Source of the DNA: MVRE01 sp015660965 | Lineage (GTDB): Archaea; Halobacteriota; Methanomicrobia; Methanomicrobiales; Methanospirillaceae | Assembly (NCBI GenBank): GCA_050015095.1 | Contig: JBEKCC010000005.1 | Coordinates: 62,001-126,000, forward strand | Length of the DNA: 64,000 nucleotides | Direction: 5' to 3' | Shown: piece after piece, positions 36,426 to 44,995 of the stretch | Layout: each line of letters opens with the position of its first letter | Numbering within the stretch: the first letter of the stretch is position 1 | Notes under the pieces: model-generated | The model's database searches: none | Told to the model about the DNA's origin: nothing | The model's input: only the letters and a program-made list of their open reading frames with translations | Program-made: the position numbers and the translations under genes

Positions 36426-36977
36426 TCAGTTCAAAGGTTTCTGATATCGTTCAAACCTCTTTTTTGCTTGGGATCGCACCGTTTCGAACAGATCATTCCC
36501 GTGTGCATCAATCCCCACAATAAGAGGGAGCCGATCCAGCTCGATCACCCAGACAGCCTCTGCCATGCCGAGATCCTCAAAATAGACACCCCGAAGTGTC
36601 ATATGTGTTGCAGCAAGGGCAGCACAGCCTCCCGTGATTGCAAAGTACACTGCGCGGTTACGAAGCTGTTCACGAACTTCCCGCCCCATTCCACCTTTAC
36701 CGATTAGAGCCCTGACACCTTTGTCTAGCAAAAATCCCGTGAGATTGTTCATTCGTGCAGATGTTGTTGGACCAGCGGCAATAACGCGGTCGTTTTGAAT
36801 AACCGGTCCGCAGTGATAAATCACCGCACCTTTAGGATCGAACGGTATTCCTTCCTTTTTCATCCGGAGATGCGCTTCGTCGCGAGCTGTATACACAATA
36901 CCGGAAAGTTCGACATGAGCACCGGCTTTTAACTGTAAGACTTCATCAGCGAGAGGGGTTTGTAACGTAATCGTCAC
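36426..36977 (-). CDS. fumB: fumarate hydratase class I, beta subunit
   Basis: A 183-residue C-terminal half of an oxygen-sensitive, two-subunit fumarase. The motif GPTTSARMNNLTGFLLDKGVR and IGKGGM are typical, and a central GGCAALAA is present. The start is the GTG at 36977, which overlaps the alpha-subunit stop (GTGA) and has GGAGGT 6 nt upstream. A longer frame to 37055 only reads antisense of nothing conserved and overlaps the alpha gene. Fumarase feeds fumarate to fumarate reductase in the reductive TCA branch. Confidence 0.93.
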   Translation of the reverse strand: MTITLQTPLADEVLQLKAGAHVELSGIVYTARDEAHLRMKKEGIPFDPKGAVIYHCGPVIQNDRVIAAGPTTSARMNNLTGFLLDKGVRALIGKGGMGREVREQLRNRAVYFAITGGCAALAATHMTLRGVYFEDLGMAEAVWVIELDRLPLIVGIDAHGNDLFETVRSQAKKRFERYQKPLN

Positions 36978-37810
36978 CAGATGACCTCCTTTGTCGCCCG
37001 ACGGCATGCCCAGCACTGAACATTCACCGCAACCGGTAAGGACGCCGTATGACATGCTGCTGTCTTTACCTTAACTGCGAGTGCGGTTTTATCACCACCA
37101 AGACCCATCGGTCCAATGCCAAGCCGGTTCACTGCATCGCAGAGTTGTTGTTCAAATGGAGTCATCTGATCGATTGGAAGGAGGAGAGATTCTTTTGCCA
37201 GCGTTGCAGCTCCATCAAAGGTTCCACCAATTCCAACACCAAGGACAACGGGAGGACACGGTTTACCTCCCGCTTCAAGAACGGTCTCAACAACAAATTT
37301 TTCAATCTCATTCTTCTGGGAGGGAAGGAGCATTGTGATCCGTGAGACATTTTCTGCTCCGGCACCTTTTGGAAGAATCGTTACGGTAAATCGTTCTCCG
37401 GGTTTGACATGAATTGCAGGCATACCTACACCGGTATTATCATTTGTGTTATGACGAGTGAGAGGATCGACGACATTTGGTCTTAAAGGAACTTTCAATG
37501 TTGCCTGTCGAACCCCATCGGCTATAGCGTCATAGATGTCATCCGCGAGAGGAATTGTGGGAGGAATCGTAAGGTACACGATAGGCACACCTGTATCCTG
37601 GCAAAGAGGGACCGCGAGACGCTCTGCTGCAGCGATATTACGGGCAATATTGGCGAATTCACCTTTTGCTACAGGATTTGTTTCGGTTGCACTTGCCCGT
37701 TCAATAGCACGTTTTACATCAGGAGGTAGCCAGATTACCGCTTCCCGCAGGGCTTCCGATGTTGCTGTACTTAGAGCTTGAAGCACAGCGGTTCTGTCCG
37801 ATTTAACCAT
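36974..37810 (-). CDS. fumA: fumarate hydratase class I, alpha subunit
   Basis: A 278-residue iron-sulfur subunit of the two-part fumarase. CQDTGVPIVYLTI carries one cluster cysteine, and C-terminal HTASLPVAVNVQCWACRR carries another. GIGGTFDGAATLAKESLL and GLGGDKTALAV are family signatures. It lies downstream of rpl10e across a 106-bp AT-rich gap and upstream of fumB with a 4-nt overlap. Conversion of malate to fumarate links mdh to the kor-suc genes. Confidence 0.93.
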   Translation of the reverse strand: MVKSDRTAVLQALSTATSEALREAVIWLPPDVKRAIERASATETNPVAKGEFANIARNIAAAERLAVPLCQDTGVPIVYLTIPPTIPLADDIYDAIADGVRQATLKVPLRPNVVDPLTRHNTNDNTGVGMPAIHVKPGERFTVTILPKGAGAENVSRITMLLPSQKNEIEKFVVETVLEAGGKPCPPVVLGVGIGGTFDGAATLAKESLLLPIDQMTPFEQQLCDAVNRLGIGPMGLGGDKTALAVKVKTAACHTASLPVAVNVQCWACRRATKEVIW

Positions 37811-37875
37811 TAACAGTAGTGAGAAAAGAACGGAAATAATGATTTGGATGTGTAGGTTTTTGCAAATAAAAATGT

Positions 37876-37899
37876 AAAAAAAACGATATTTAAAAAAAA
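37876..37899 (-). terminator. T-tract terminator after rpl10e
   Basis: Two runs of eight T on the minus strand (37899-37892 and 37883-37876) follow the rpl10e stop within 20-45 nt. This is a typical archaeal oligo-T terminator. The same AT-rich DNA must hold the fumA promoter. Inferred. Confidence 0.5.
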
Positions 37900-37916
37900 T
37901 ATACGATTTTTAAGGA

Positions 37917-38693
37917 TTATTTCGTTCCCTTTCTGCCTTTTGCTGGTTTGCCACCCTTTGCCGACTCTTCAGGTGCTTTCGCTGCAGCAGGAGCGGCTCC
38001 TTTCTTTTCCTCATCAGCTTTTACCGGCTCTTTCCCCTTTACAGGTTCCTTACCCTTTACAGGTTCCTTTCCTTTTACCGGCTCCTTACCAGCTGGAACT
38101 TCTTTTTCCGTTGGTTCCTCGGCAGCAACAACCGGTGCAGCAACAACTTTGTCTTCCGCGAACTTTGGTGTCACGATTCTTCCACTGACCTTGATTGTGC
38201 TCACTTTGAGATGTGAGGAGGATGGTAGCTTGTGCCCGCCATGGCGGAGCGCATCTTTGACCTTGTCAAGATATTGTGGAAATGAAAAAACAGATACAAT
38301 TCGCTGGTTTGCTTCGACCCTTGCAGCGGTACCGACAGCTTTGCCAAATGAGAGGCGCATCCCTTCTGAGACACGGTCTGCACCAGCACCGGTAGCCTGT
38401 TTATTCTCGCGCAGGACGTGATGCGGGTAGACTCGAACCTTAAAGTGGAAATTCGCCCTACCGACCTCCTTCATCAGTCTTCGGTTTATACTGATACGAG
38501 CTGCTTCAAGTGCACTATGACGGATCTGGCAGGACTCTTCAACTATTAGATCAACCTGAGTGGGAAATTCCTGGGCGAGGTTCCCCATTTCAAACTGAAC
38601 TATCTTGCTTCCCGGCACACCACCCATGTATTCGCGGCGAGTGTATGCCTTCTTTGCAAGGTTCCTATACATCTTTCCTGGTTTTCTTACCAT
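37917..38693 (-). CDS. rpl10e: 50S ribosomal protein L16 (archaeal L10e) with a repeat tail
   Basis: A ribosomal protein of the 23S rRNA A-site region. Residues 1-172 match archaeal L10e/uL16 (VRKPGKMYRNLAKKAYTRRE, NKQATGAGADRVSEGMR). The normal protein stops there, but this one continues for about 85 residues rich in Lys, Pro, Glu and Ala, with four copies of GKEPVK at 202-225 and a basic end KGRKGTK. The start ATG has AGGAG 9 nt upstream. The tail is in frame with no stop, so it is probably made. Confidence 0.93.
   Translation of the reverse strand: MVRKPGKMYRNLAKKAYTRREYMGGVPGSKIVQFEMGNLAQEFPTQVDLIVEESCQIRHSALEAARISINRRLMKEVGRANFHFKVRVYPHHVLRENKQATGAGADRVSEGMRLSFGKAVGTAARVEANQRIVSVFSFPQYLDKVKDALRHGGHKLPSSSHLKVSTIKVSGRIVTPKFAEDKVVAAPVVAAEEPTEKEVPAGKEPVKGKEPVKGKEPVKGKEPVKADEEKKGAAPAAAKAPEESAKGGKPAKGRKGTK
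38019..38090 (-). repeat. four tandem 18-bp units inside rpl10e
   Basis: Four consecutive copies encode GKEPVK. The DNA copies differ at synonymous positions (for example GGTTCC versus GGCTCC units), showing selection for the peptide or age of the array. It is coding and not a CRISPR. Confidence 0.85.
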
Positions 38694-38807
38694 CGCGTTC
38701 GACTCCTATGAAATATCGTTAAAAGCGGGCATAAAAATCCAAAAACGAATAGAAATTCATGCCGGTACGCTTCACAAACTGCTTTAATAAAATGGAGATG
38801 GGGCGTA

Positions 38808-39593
38808 TTAAACCTTACTGGAAAGTTCATTCTGGAGTGTACATTTTGGCTGATTGATAAGATCAAGAACCAAACGCCTCACTTTTGCAAATTCTACACT
38901 CGTCCGGTCCCGTGGCCTGGGCTGATCGATTGAGAAGATCTCACAAATCCGCCCAGGACGCGGGGTCAGGACGATAATACGATCCGCCAGATAAACCGCC
39001 TCGTCGACGCTGTGGGTAACAAAAATGATCGTCTTTTTGGTCTTCCCCCAGATATTGAGGAGCTCGTGCTGAAGCATGTTCCGGGTTTGGGCATCGAGCG
39101 CCCCAAACGGCTCGTCCATCAAAAGGACTACCGGGTCAAGCGCGAGCGCCCGGGCAACAGCGACCCGCTGCCGCATCCCACCGGAGAGCTCGGATGGGTA
39201 GCTCTTTGCAAACAGGGTTAAGCCAACGAGATCGAGATACTGTTCCGCGAGCCGGTACCGCTCGTCCCTCTCCATTCCCCGCATCTCGAGGCCGAACGCG
39301 ACATTGTCGAGCACGCTTCTCCATGGGAATAGCGAGTATTCCTGGAATACGATCCCGATCTTTGCATCCGGTCCGGTGATCCGTTCGTTATCCAGCAGGA
39401 TCTCGCCGCCCGTTGCAGTATCCAGCCCGGCGATCATTCTTAGAAGCGTGGTCTTGCCGCATCCGGACGAACCGAGGATGCAGACGAACTCCTTGTCGCT
39501 GACGGTAAGGCTGAGGTTGTCGATCGCGGCGAGGATTGTCCCGTCATCCCGGGAAAACGACTGGTTGAGGTCGTGGATCACAAGGTCGCCCAT
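38808..39593 (-). CDS. ABC transporter ATP-binding protein, NitT/TauT type
   Basis: A 261-residue ATPase. Walker A is GSSGCGKTT, the signature is LSGGMRQRVAVARAL, Walker B is VVLLMDEPFGALD, and the switch histidine is in FVTHSVDEAV. It matches the SsuB/TauB group that powers uptake of sulfonates, nitrate or related anions. It is the last gene of a three-gene minus-strand unit. Third codon positions are strongly GC-rich compared with neighbouring core genes, suggesting different origin. Confidence 0.92.
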   Translation of the reverse strand: MGDLVIHDLNQSFSRDDGTILAAIDNLSLTVSDKEFVCILGSSGCGKTTLLRMIAGLDTATGGEILLDNERITGPDAKIGIVFQEYSLFPWRSVLDNVAFGLEMRGMERDERYRLAEQYLDLVGLTLFAKSYPSELSGGMRQRVAVARALALDPVVLLMDEPFGALDAQTRNMLQHELLNIWGKTKKTIIFVTHSVDEAVYLADRIIVLTPRPGRICEIFSIDQPRPRDRTSVEFAKVRRLVLDLINQPKCTLQNELSSKV

Positions 39594-39594
39594 C

Positions 39595-40380
39595 TTACGC
39601 CACCTCCCCGGTTCGCCATTTCAGAAACTGCCGGTCAATGTAATACCGGAATATCATATCGAAGAAGAGGCCGATCAGGCCGAGGAGGAGCATGTAGACG
39701 ACGACGCAGTCCATCCTGTGGAGGTTGTAATACTGCCAGAGGTTCTTCCCAAGCCCGTAATTCGAGACCCCGAAGAGCTCGGCAGCAACAAGGCACATCC
39801 AGCCAACCCCGGTTGCAATCCGGATGCCGGCGGCAATAGAGGGGAGCGCTGACGGGAATGCAATGTACCGGATAAGGTCCCAGTTCTTTGTGCACCCGAG
39901 CATCTTTCCCGCTTCGACAAAGATCCTAGGGACGCTCCGGAACCCGCTGTAGGTATTGATGATGACCGGGAAGACGGACCCGATAAAAATGACAAAACCC
40001 GCAGAGTACATGGTCAGGCCAAACCAGATGATGGCAAACGGGATCCAGGCGAGGGGGGGGATGGGACGGAGGATCTCGATAACCGGGTCGAGAAACGCAT
40101 CGAACTTCCGGCTCCATCCCATACCAATCCCGATGGGGATGCCGATGATCAGTGCGGCGCCGAGCCCGAGGCCGAAGTGGACGAGACTTGCCTGGAAGTC
40201 AAGAAACAGTGTGCCATTGCGCAGGAGATCCAAAAACGCGGAGAAGACATCCGTTGGTGAAGGCATGATGAAGGGGTACCTGATGATCAGTGCGGCGATT
40301 ATTTCCCAGACTATAAGCCCGAGCAGGATCGCAAAGACCCCGAGCCACCGGTTCTTATGATTCAGCTCATGATTACCCAT
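39595..40380 (-). CDS. ABC transporter permease, NitT/TauT type
   Basis: A 261-residue inner-membrane subunit with about six hydrophobic segments and the EAA-like loop EAGKMLGCTKNWDLIRYIAFPSALP that contacts the ATPase. The start ATG at 40380 follows a GAGGATCGG sequence. The longer frame to 40410 adds a non-homologous MCWKEEDRIS. The stop lies 1 nt before the ATPase start. GC-rich like the rest of the unit. Confidence 0.9.
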   Translation of the reverse strand: MGNHELNHKNRWLGVFAILLGLIVWEIIAALIIRYPFIMPSPTDVFSAFLDLLRNGTLFLDFQASLVHFGLGLGAALIIGIPIGIGMGWSRKFDAFLDPVIEILRPIPPLAWIPFAIIWFGLTMYSAGFVIFIGSVFPVIINTYSGFRSVPRIFVEAGKMLGCTKNWDLIRYIAFPSALPSIAAGIRIATGVGWMCLVAAELFGVSNYGLGKNLWQYYNLHRMDCVVVYMLLLGLIGLFFDMIFRYYIDRQFLKWRTGEVA

Positions 40381-40515
40381 AGATATCCGATCCTCTTCCT
40401 TCCAGCACAATCACGTGTATCCGGGATGGCTGCGCCAGAGATAAATCCTGGTGTTTATTTCCATCATAATAAAAGAGTGCTAACAGAAAAAATAGTTGGT
40501 AGTTGTATCATTCAG

Positions 40516-41499
40516 TTACTGTTTGTAAAAGCTCAGGTCAAAAAGCTGGTCCTTCGTGAGGTTCACCTTGATGTACCCGAGGTCGTACTGGATCTTTGCA
40601 TAGTCAAGTACCGGGGCAACGATCACATTGGGATCAGTAACCCACTTCCCATCCCATTCCTTGAGTGATGCCGTGACATCATCCAGTTTGGCACCGGTCT
40701 TCTTAGCAAAGATCGCCGCCGCATCGTCAAGGTTCTTTTCGTTGTAGTCAACGGCTTTTTCATGCGTCTTTAGGATCTGTTCAACAATCTCCGGGTGCTC
40801 CCGGATCAGTTTACCGCTCACAACAAGGACACAGCAGGTATGGTTGGGATACATCTGGCCGGATTGGACGACGATCTTGCCCTTGCCCTGTGAGACAATG
40901 ACGGTCGGAGACGGGGCGGGCAGGAATGCGGCATCCACCTTACCGGCCGTCATCGCCGTGACTGCGTCACCCGGGTTCATCCCGATGATCTGGAGATCCT
41001 TGTCAGGATCGATGTTGTTCTTCTTCAACCAGTAGCGCAGGATAGTATCCTGGATCGTCCCTGCCTGGAAGGTTGCTATTTTCAGTCCTTTGAGGCTCTG
41101 CGGGCCGGTATAGTTCAGGTCGGGCCGTACGGCAAGATCAGAACCCTGAGTGTTGACACCCGCAATGATCTTTGCATCAAGTCCGGTTGCTATTGCACTC
41201 AGAACGGGGGCTGCTCCGACGTAGGCAACATCAAGATCTCCGGCAAGCATGGCCTGCATCTCAGGAGCGCCGGTTGGAAAGACCCTGTCGCTGACATTCT
41301 GGACACCTAAGGGGGCAAGGTCCTGCTGCCACCAGCCCTTGTCCATCGCTGTGGTGTGAGCCATCTGGTGGGTGCTGGGCTGGTAACCGATGCGGAGTTC
41401 GGTCACTTTGGCGGTTACCTGCGGCTGCGTGCAGCCAGCGCTTAGCAATACAAAGGCAATGGCAACAAGTGCTATTGCGGTTAACCTCATCGTTTTCAT
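40516..41499 (-). CDS. ABC transporter substrate-binding lipoprotein, NitT/TauT type
   Basis: A 327-residue extracytoplasmic receptor. The signal peptide ends in the lipobox LLSAGC, so it is lipid-anchored. The mature protein has the SsuA/TauA-like fold pattern (ELRIGYQPSTHQMAHTTAMDKGWW, GDLDVAYVGAAPVLSAIA, GKVDAAFLPAPSP). The ligand cannot be told and might be a sulfonate, a thiamine precursor or another small anion. It is the first gene of the transporter unit, separated from the permease by a 135-bp gap, and divergent from an HTH regulator. Confidence 0.9.
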   Translation of the reverse strand: MKTMRLTAIALVAIAFVLLSAGCTQPQVTAKVTELRIGYQPSTHQMAHTTAMDKGWWQQDLAPLGVQNVSDRVFPTGAPEMQAMLAGDLDVAYVGAAPVLSAIATGLDAKIIAGVNTQGSDLAVRPDLNYTGPQSLKGLKIATFQAGTIQDTILRYWLKKNNIDPDKDLQIIGMNPGDAVTAMTAGKVDAAFLPAPSPTVIVSQGKGKIVVQSGQMYPNHTCCVLVVSGKLIREHPEIVEQILKTHEKAVDYNEKNLDDAAAIFAKKTGAKLDDVTASLKEWDGKWVTDPNVIVAPVLDYAKIQYDLGYIKVNLTKDQLFDLSFYKQ

Positions 41500-41585
41500 A
41501 ATCGAATTGTTGGAGAGGCTCTATTAATAAACATCCGATTTGGACAACATTTGTCTCTTTTTGTGATAACGGACAGGTTCTCATT

Positions 41586-41629
41586 CTACAATTGGATAAT
41601 TTTTATTTGAGTATTATCCATAATTGTAG
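41586..41629. promoter_or_regulatory. long inverted repeat, candidate operator
   Basis: CTACAATTGGATAAT (41586-41600) is mirrored by ATTATCCATAATTGTAG (41613-41629). Fifteen positions pair across a 12-nt AT-rich spacer, with a 2-nt bulge in the right arm. It lies 87 bp before the ABC lipoprotein start and 71 bp before the divergent HTH gene, where a repressor could control both promoters. Confidence 0.6.
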
Positions 41630-41699
41630 GTAATCAACCAGCTTTTGTTGGCTCAATTCGAAAAAATATTTCAAGAATTAACCCAATTGTATCTATACT

Positions 41700-42233
41700 A
41701 TGGCACAAATAGACCCAATTGATCGTCTAATGCGCGCGGCACTCACTTCAGATGAGGAGTTCGTTAGTACACTCAATAATCTTCTGAAACATGATCTTAG
41801 AATAAGTGTTCGTGAGCTTGCTGGAAAAAGTGGAATATCACAAAGCTCTCTCTATAAACTGCTCCACGGTAAACGGTCACCGAACTTAAGTACGTTGCGG
41901 GAAATTATCCGGACACTTCGTCAATTCTATCATTTTGGTGATGAGGACTTTATCGGATTAATTGCAGCTCGACCAGTTCTCGAAAGTGTCGAAGAACGAG
42001 TTGCTAATGTTGATGGTCACCGTATGCGAGTACGCGAATACCCTGTCCACACGATGGAGGATGCAATTGTTTCTGCGGTGAGAGCTGAGAGAGAAGGTGC
42101 AATTGCAATTGTGTGTGCTCCTATTGTATCGAGTATTGTTGAGCAGCTTGTCCATATCCCCGTTACCACAATCATACCTCGAGAATCGGTTCAGAGAGCA
42201 CTCGAACTTGCGGCGCGGAAAGCATGGGTTTAA
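41700..42233 (+). CDS. XRE-type HTH regulator with a PrpR_N-like ligand domain
   Basis: A 177-residue DNA-binding protein. Residues 35-75 form a helix-turn-helix (ISVRELAGKSGISQSSLYKLL). The C-terminal half (EDAIVSAVRAEREGAIAIVCAPIVSSIVEQLVHIPVTTI) resembles the small-molecule sensor domain seen in PrpR-type activators. It is divergent from the ABC transporter and faces the inverted repeat at 41586-41629, so it probably regulates that transporter and itself. The effector is unknown. Confidence 0.72.
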   Translation: MAQIDPIDRLMRAALTSDEEFVSTLNNLLKHDLRISVRELAGKSGISQSSLYKLLHGKRSPNLSTLREIIRTLRQFYHFGDEDFIGLIAARPVLESVEERVANVDGHRMRVREYPVHTMEDAIVSAVRAEREGAIAIVCAPIVSSIVEQLVHIPVTTIIPRESVQRALELAARKAWV

Positions 42234-42278
42234 TCGCTTAACAATCAATAAAATACACAAAGAGTGGATGGTGAACGG

Positions 42279-43760
42279 ATGCGAACAGACGTTGTAAGGT
42301 TGGGACGTCTATCAGGAGAGCGAACTGTAAAGATGATGCAATTCCTCTCCTCAATGCGTGCAGACCGCTGCATCGCAGATGCCGATATTCTTGTTGATAT
42401 CGCACATGTGCTGATGTTGGAAAAGCAGAAAATCATTGAACGAGATATCGCACAAAAGATCATACCGGTTTTACTCGAACTTCATGATGAGGGTATACCG
42501 GAGGAGGCTTTTGACGATAGTTTTGAGGATGTCCATGCGGGTGTCGAATCACTCCTTATTGATGAAGTTGGTCCTGATATCGGAGGTCGTATGCATATGG
42601 GGAAGTCACGCAATGACGAAGTCGCCACATGCATCCGGATCAAGTTGCGTGAAGATATCCTGAAACAGATGGCTGCACTCCTGAAAGTTCGAGAAGTACT
42701 AGTCGCCCTCTCAGAACAGCATATTGACAGCGTGATGCCAGGGTTTACTCACATGCAGCATGCCCAACCCACCACTTTATCCCACCATCTTCTTGCCTAT
42801 GAACAGGCATTCTCCCGTGACTTTGATCGGTTGAAAGAAACCTATGTACGAGTGAACCAATGTCCACTCGGGGCAGCAGCCTTCGCATCCACCGGGTATC
42901 CTATTAATCGTGAGTTCACTGCCCGAGAGCTCGGATTTGATGGGCTTGTGAACAATACAATGGATGCGGTAGCTACTCGAGATTTTGCCCTAGAAACGCT
43001 TTCTGATCTCGCAATATTAATGGTAAACGTGAGTCGTCTCTGTGAAGAGTTGATCCTCTGGAGCACCTCGTTTGTGAAGTTCGTGACACTTGACGATGCA
43101 TTTTGCTCGACCTCGTCCATCATGCCACAGAAAAAGAATCCAGACACTGCGGAAATTATGCGGGCTAAGACCGGGTCGGTCTTTGGAGCTTTGAGCGGGG
43201 CAATTCTCACTGTCAAAGGGTTGCCCATGAGTTATAATCGGGATATGCAGGAGCTCACTCCGAACATATGGCGTGGAATGCGCGATGCAAAAGAAAGCCT
43301 TCGTCTCTTAATCGATATGCTTTCAAGCGCGACTTTCGATATAACACGGATGAAGGAAGAGGCAGGTAAAGGTTTCTCGACAGCAACCGAACTTGCCGAT
43401 ACTCTTGTCAGAAGTTATGGGGTACCATTCCGAACTGCTCACAATATTGTTGGGAGAGCAATCCAGAAAGGGGATATTTCTCTTGCATCGCTCGAGGACG
43501 CATCAAAGGAGATTGATGCTGGCATATCTCTCATAGGTAAAGGTCTCACCCAAAAACATATCGATGAAGTATCAGAGGTGAGCTACTCAATCGCATTGCG
43601 CAAAGCTCCCGGTGGACCTGCGCCACTCGCAATAAAGATCGCAATCGAAGAACGGAAAAAACAACTCGATGTTGACTCAAAGCTAATCGATGACCGCCTT
43701 GCTAAGATCTCAAAATCAAAAGACGATTTGATCACCAAAGCGCGGAGGCTGGTAGCATAA
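42279..43760 (+). CDS. argH: argininosuccinate lyase
   Basis: A 493-residue fumarase/aspartase-superfamily enzyme giving arginine and fumarate. The signature SSIMPQKKNPDTAEI is intact, as are DVHAGVESLL and GFTHMQHAQPTTL, which carry active-site residues. The start ATG at 42279 is preferred (GGTGA upstream, MRTDVVRLGRLSGE). ATG 42264 is also open. The last codons contain the GGAGG that serves the following gatD, and the stop TAA overlaps gatD's apparent ATA start. Confidence 0.95.
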   Translation: MRTDVVRLGRLSGERTVKMMQFLSSMRADRCIADADILVDIAHVLMLEKQKIIERDIAQKIIPVLLELHDEGIPEEAFDDSFEDVHAGVESLLIDEVGPDIGGRMHMGKSRNDEVATCIRIKLREDILKQMAALLKVREVLVALSEQHIDSVMPGFTHMQHAQPTTLSHHLLAYEQAFSRDFDRLKETYVRVNQCPLGAAAFASTGYPINREFTARELGFDGLVNNTMDAVATRDFALETLSDLAILMVNVSRLCEELILWSTSFVKFVTLDDAFCSTSSIMPQKKNPDTAEIMRAKTGSVFGALSGAILTVKGLPMSYNRDMQELTPNIWRGMRDAKESLRLLIDMLSSATFDITRMKEEAGKGFSTATELADTLVRSYGVPFRTAHNIVGRAIQKGDISLASLEDASKEIDAGISLIGKGLTQKHIDEVSEVSYSIALRKAPGGPAPLAIKIAIEERKKQLDVDSKLIDDRLAKISKSKDDLITKARRLVA

Positions 43761-44995
43761 GCCCACATATTAAATCCGGCGATATAGTCCAATGCGAATA
43801 CAGCGGCAAAAGTTGGAAAGGTATCTATATCACCGACCGTGATGGCATGGCGGTCGTAAAACTTGATTCGGGGTATAATATTGGTGTCACACCATCACTA
43901 TGCAAATTTATTGAGCATCCCAAGATCGAACCGACAAAACGACTTGAAGTAACACAAGACAAGAAACTGTCCGAACTCTCTATCATATCGACTGGTGGTA
44001 CTATCGCCAGTAGAATCGATTACCGAACTGGTTCAGTAACCAGCCAATTCGATGCAAGTGACATTCTGATTGCTATTCCCGAACTGGCAAAAGTGGCACA
44101 ATACCATACAAAGTCACTCTACACGATCCTATCGGAAAATATGACACCGAAAATTTGGCAAGATCTTGCCAAAGCGGTGTATGAAGAGATTAAGAGAGGT
44201 GTCACAGGAGTTATCGTAACACATGGCACTGACACAATGGCATACAGCGCTGCTGCATTGAGCTTTATGATCGATACACCAGTTCCCATTGTGTTTGTTG
44301 GGTCCCAGCGATCTGCAGATCGCCCTTCGAGCGATAATACGATGAATGCTGTCTGCGCCGCAAGCGTAGCAAAAAGCGATCTTGGTGAAGTTGTCGTGGT
44401 AATGCACGCAACAACAAACGATGACTTTTGTGCAATTCACCGGGGAACGCGAGTTCGTAAGATGCACACATCCCGCCGTGACGCGTTCCAGAGTATTGGG
44501 ATGCCACCACTCGGTACAGTTTCTTATCCTTCTCGTGAAGTAAAATTAGAGAATTTTGCGGTACAACGAGGAATACACAAACTTGCCCTTCATGAGAAGT
44601 TGGAACAACGATGCGGGATGGTTCAATTCTATCCAGGAATGTCTCCAGATGTTCTGAAGGGATATGAAGGATATAAGGGGCTAGTCATTGCCGGTACTGG
44701 ACTTGGGCATGTGAGTACTACACTCATCCCGGGAGTGCACAACCTCATTGAATCTGGAACAATGGTTGTGATGACCTCACAGTGCATGCATGGCAGGGTC
44801 TGCGACCGAGTATATGACACCGGGAGAGATCTGCTCACCGCCGGCGTGATTGAAGGTAACGACATGCTTGCCGAAGTGGCACTCGTTAAACTGATGTGGG
44901 TCTTGGGTAACGAACCTAATCCGATGAAGGCACGTGAACTGATGCAAACAGATCTTAAAGGTGAGTGCATGAGGAGGAGCGCCCATGGACTATAG
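43757..44995 (+). CDS. gatD: Glu-tRNA(Gln) amidotransferase subunit D, apparent AUA start
   Basis: The L-asparaginase-like subunit that releases ammonia from glutamine for GatE. Its motifs are STGGTIASRIDYRTGSV and THGTDTMAYSAAALSFM. The first ATG (43847) would remove conserved N-terminal sequence. Upstream in frame lies SGDIVQCEYSGKSWKGIYI, matching the family's N-terminal small domain, but no ATG, GTG or TTG occurs before the frame's stop. An ATA at 43757 follows GGAGG by 8 nt and overlaps the argH stop as ATAA. With that start the protein has 412 residues, the usual GatD length. Confidence 0.9.
   Translation: MSPHIKSGDIVQCEYSGKSWKGIYITDRDGMAVVKLDSGYNIGVTPSLCKFIEHPKIEPTKRLEVTQDKKLSELSIISTGGTIASRIDYRTGSVTSQFDASDILIAIPELAKVAQYHTKSLYTILSENMTPKIWQDLAKAVYEEIKRGVTGVIVTHGTDTMAYSAAALSFMIDTPVPIVFVGSQRSADRPSSDNTMNAVCAASVAKSDLGEVVVVMHATTNDDFCAIHRGTRVRKMHTSRRDAFQSIGMPPLGTVSYPSREVKLENFAVQRGIHKLALHEKLEQRCGMVQFYPGMSPDVLKGYEGYKGLVIAGTGLGHVSTTLIPGVHNLIESGTMVVMTSQCMHGRVCDRVYDTGRDLLTAGVIEGNDMLAEVALVKLMWVLGNEPNPMKARELMQTDLKGECMRRSAHGL

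Noticed and set aside
36978..37055. Extended start for fumarase beta
   Set aside because: The extra residues are encoded over the fumarase alpha gene in another frame. The GTG at 36977 has a strong GGAGGT at the right distance.
38019..38090. Short tandem repeats that could suggest a CRISPR
   Set aside because: The units are 18 bp with no spacers, in frame, and encode GKEPVK inside rpl10e.
39304..39852. Long plus-strand frames across the ABC transporter genes
   Set aside because: GC-rich codons of the real minus-strand genes suppress stops on the other strand. The translations are Arg/Ser/Pro-rich and have no motif.
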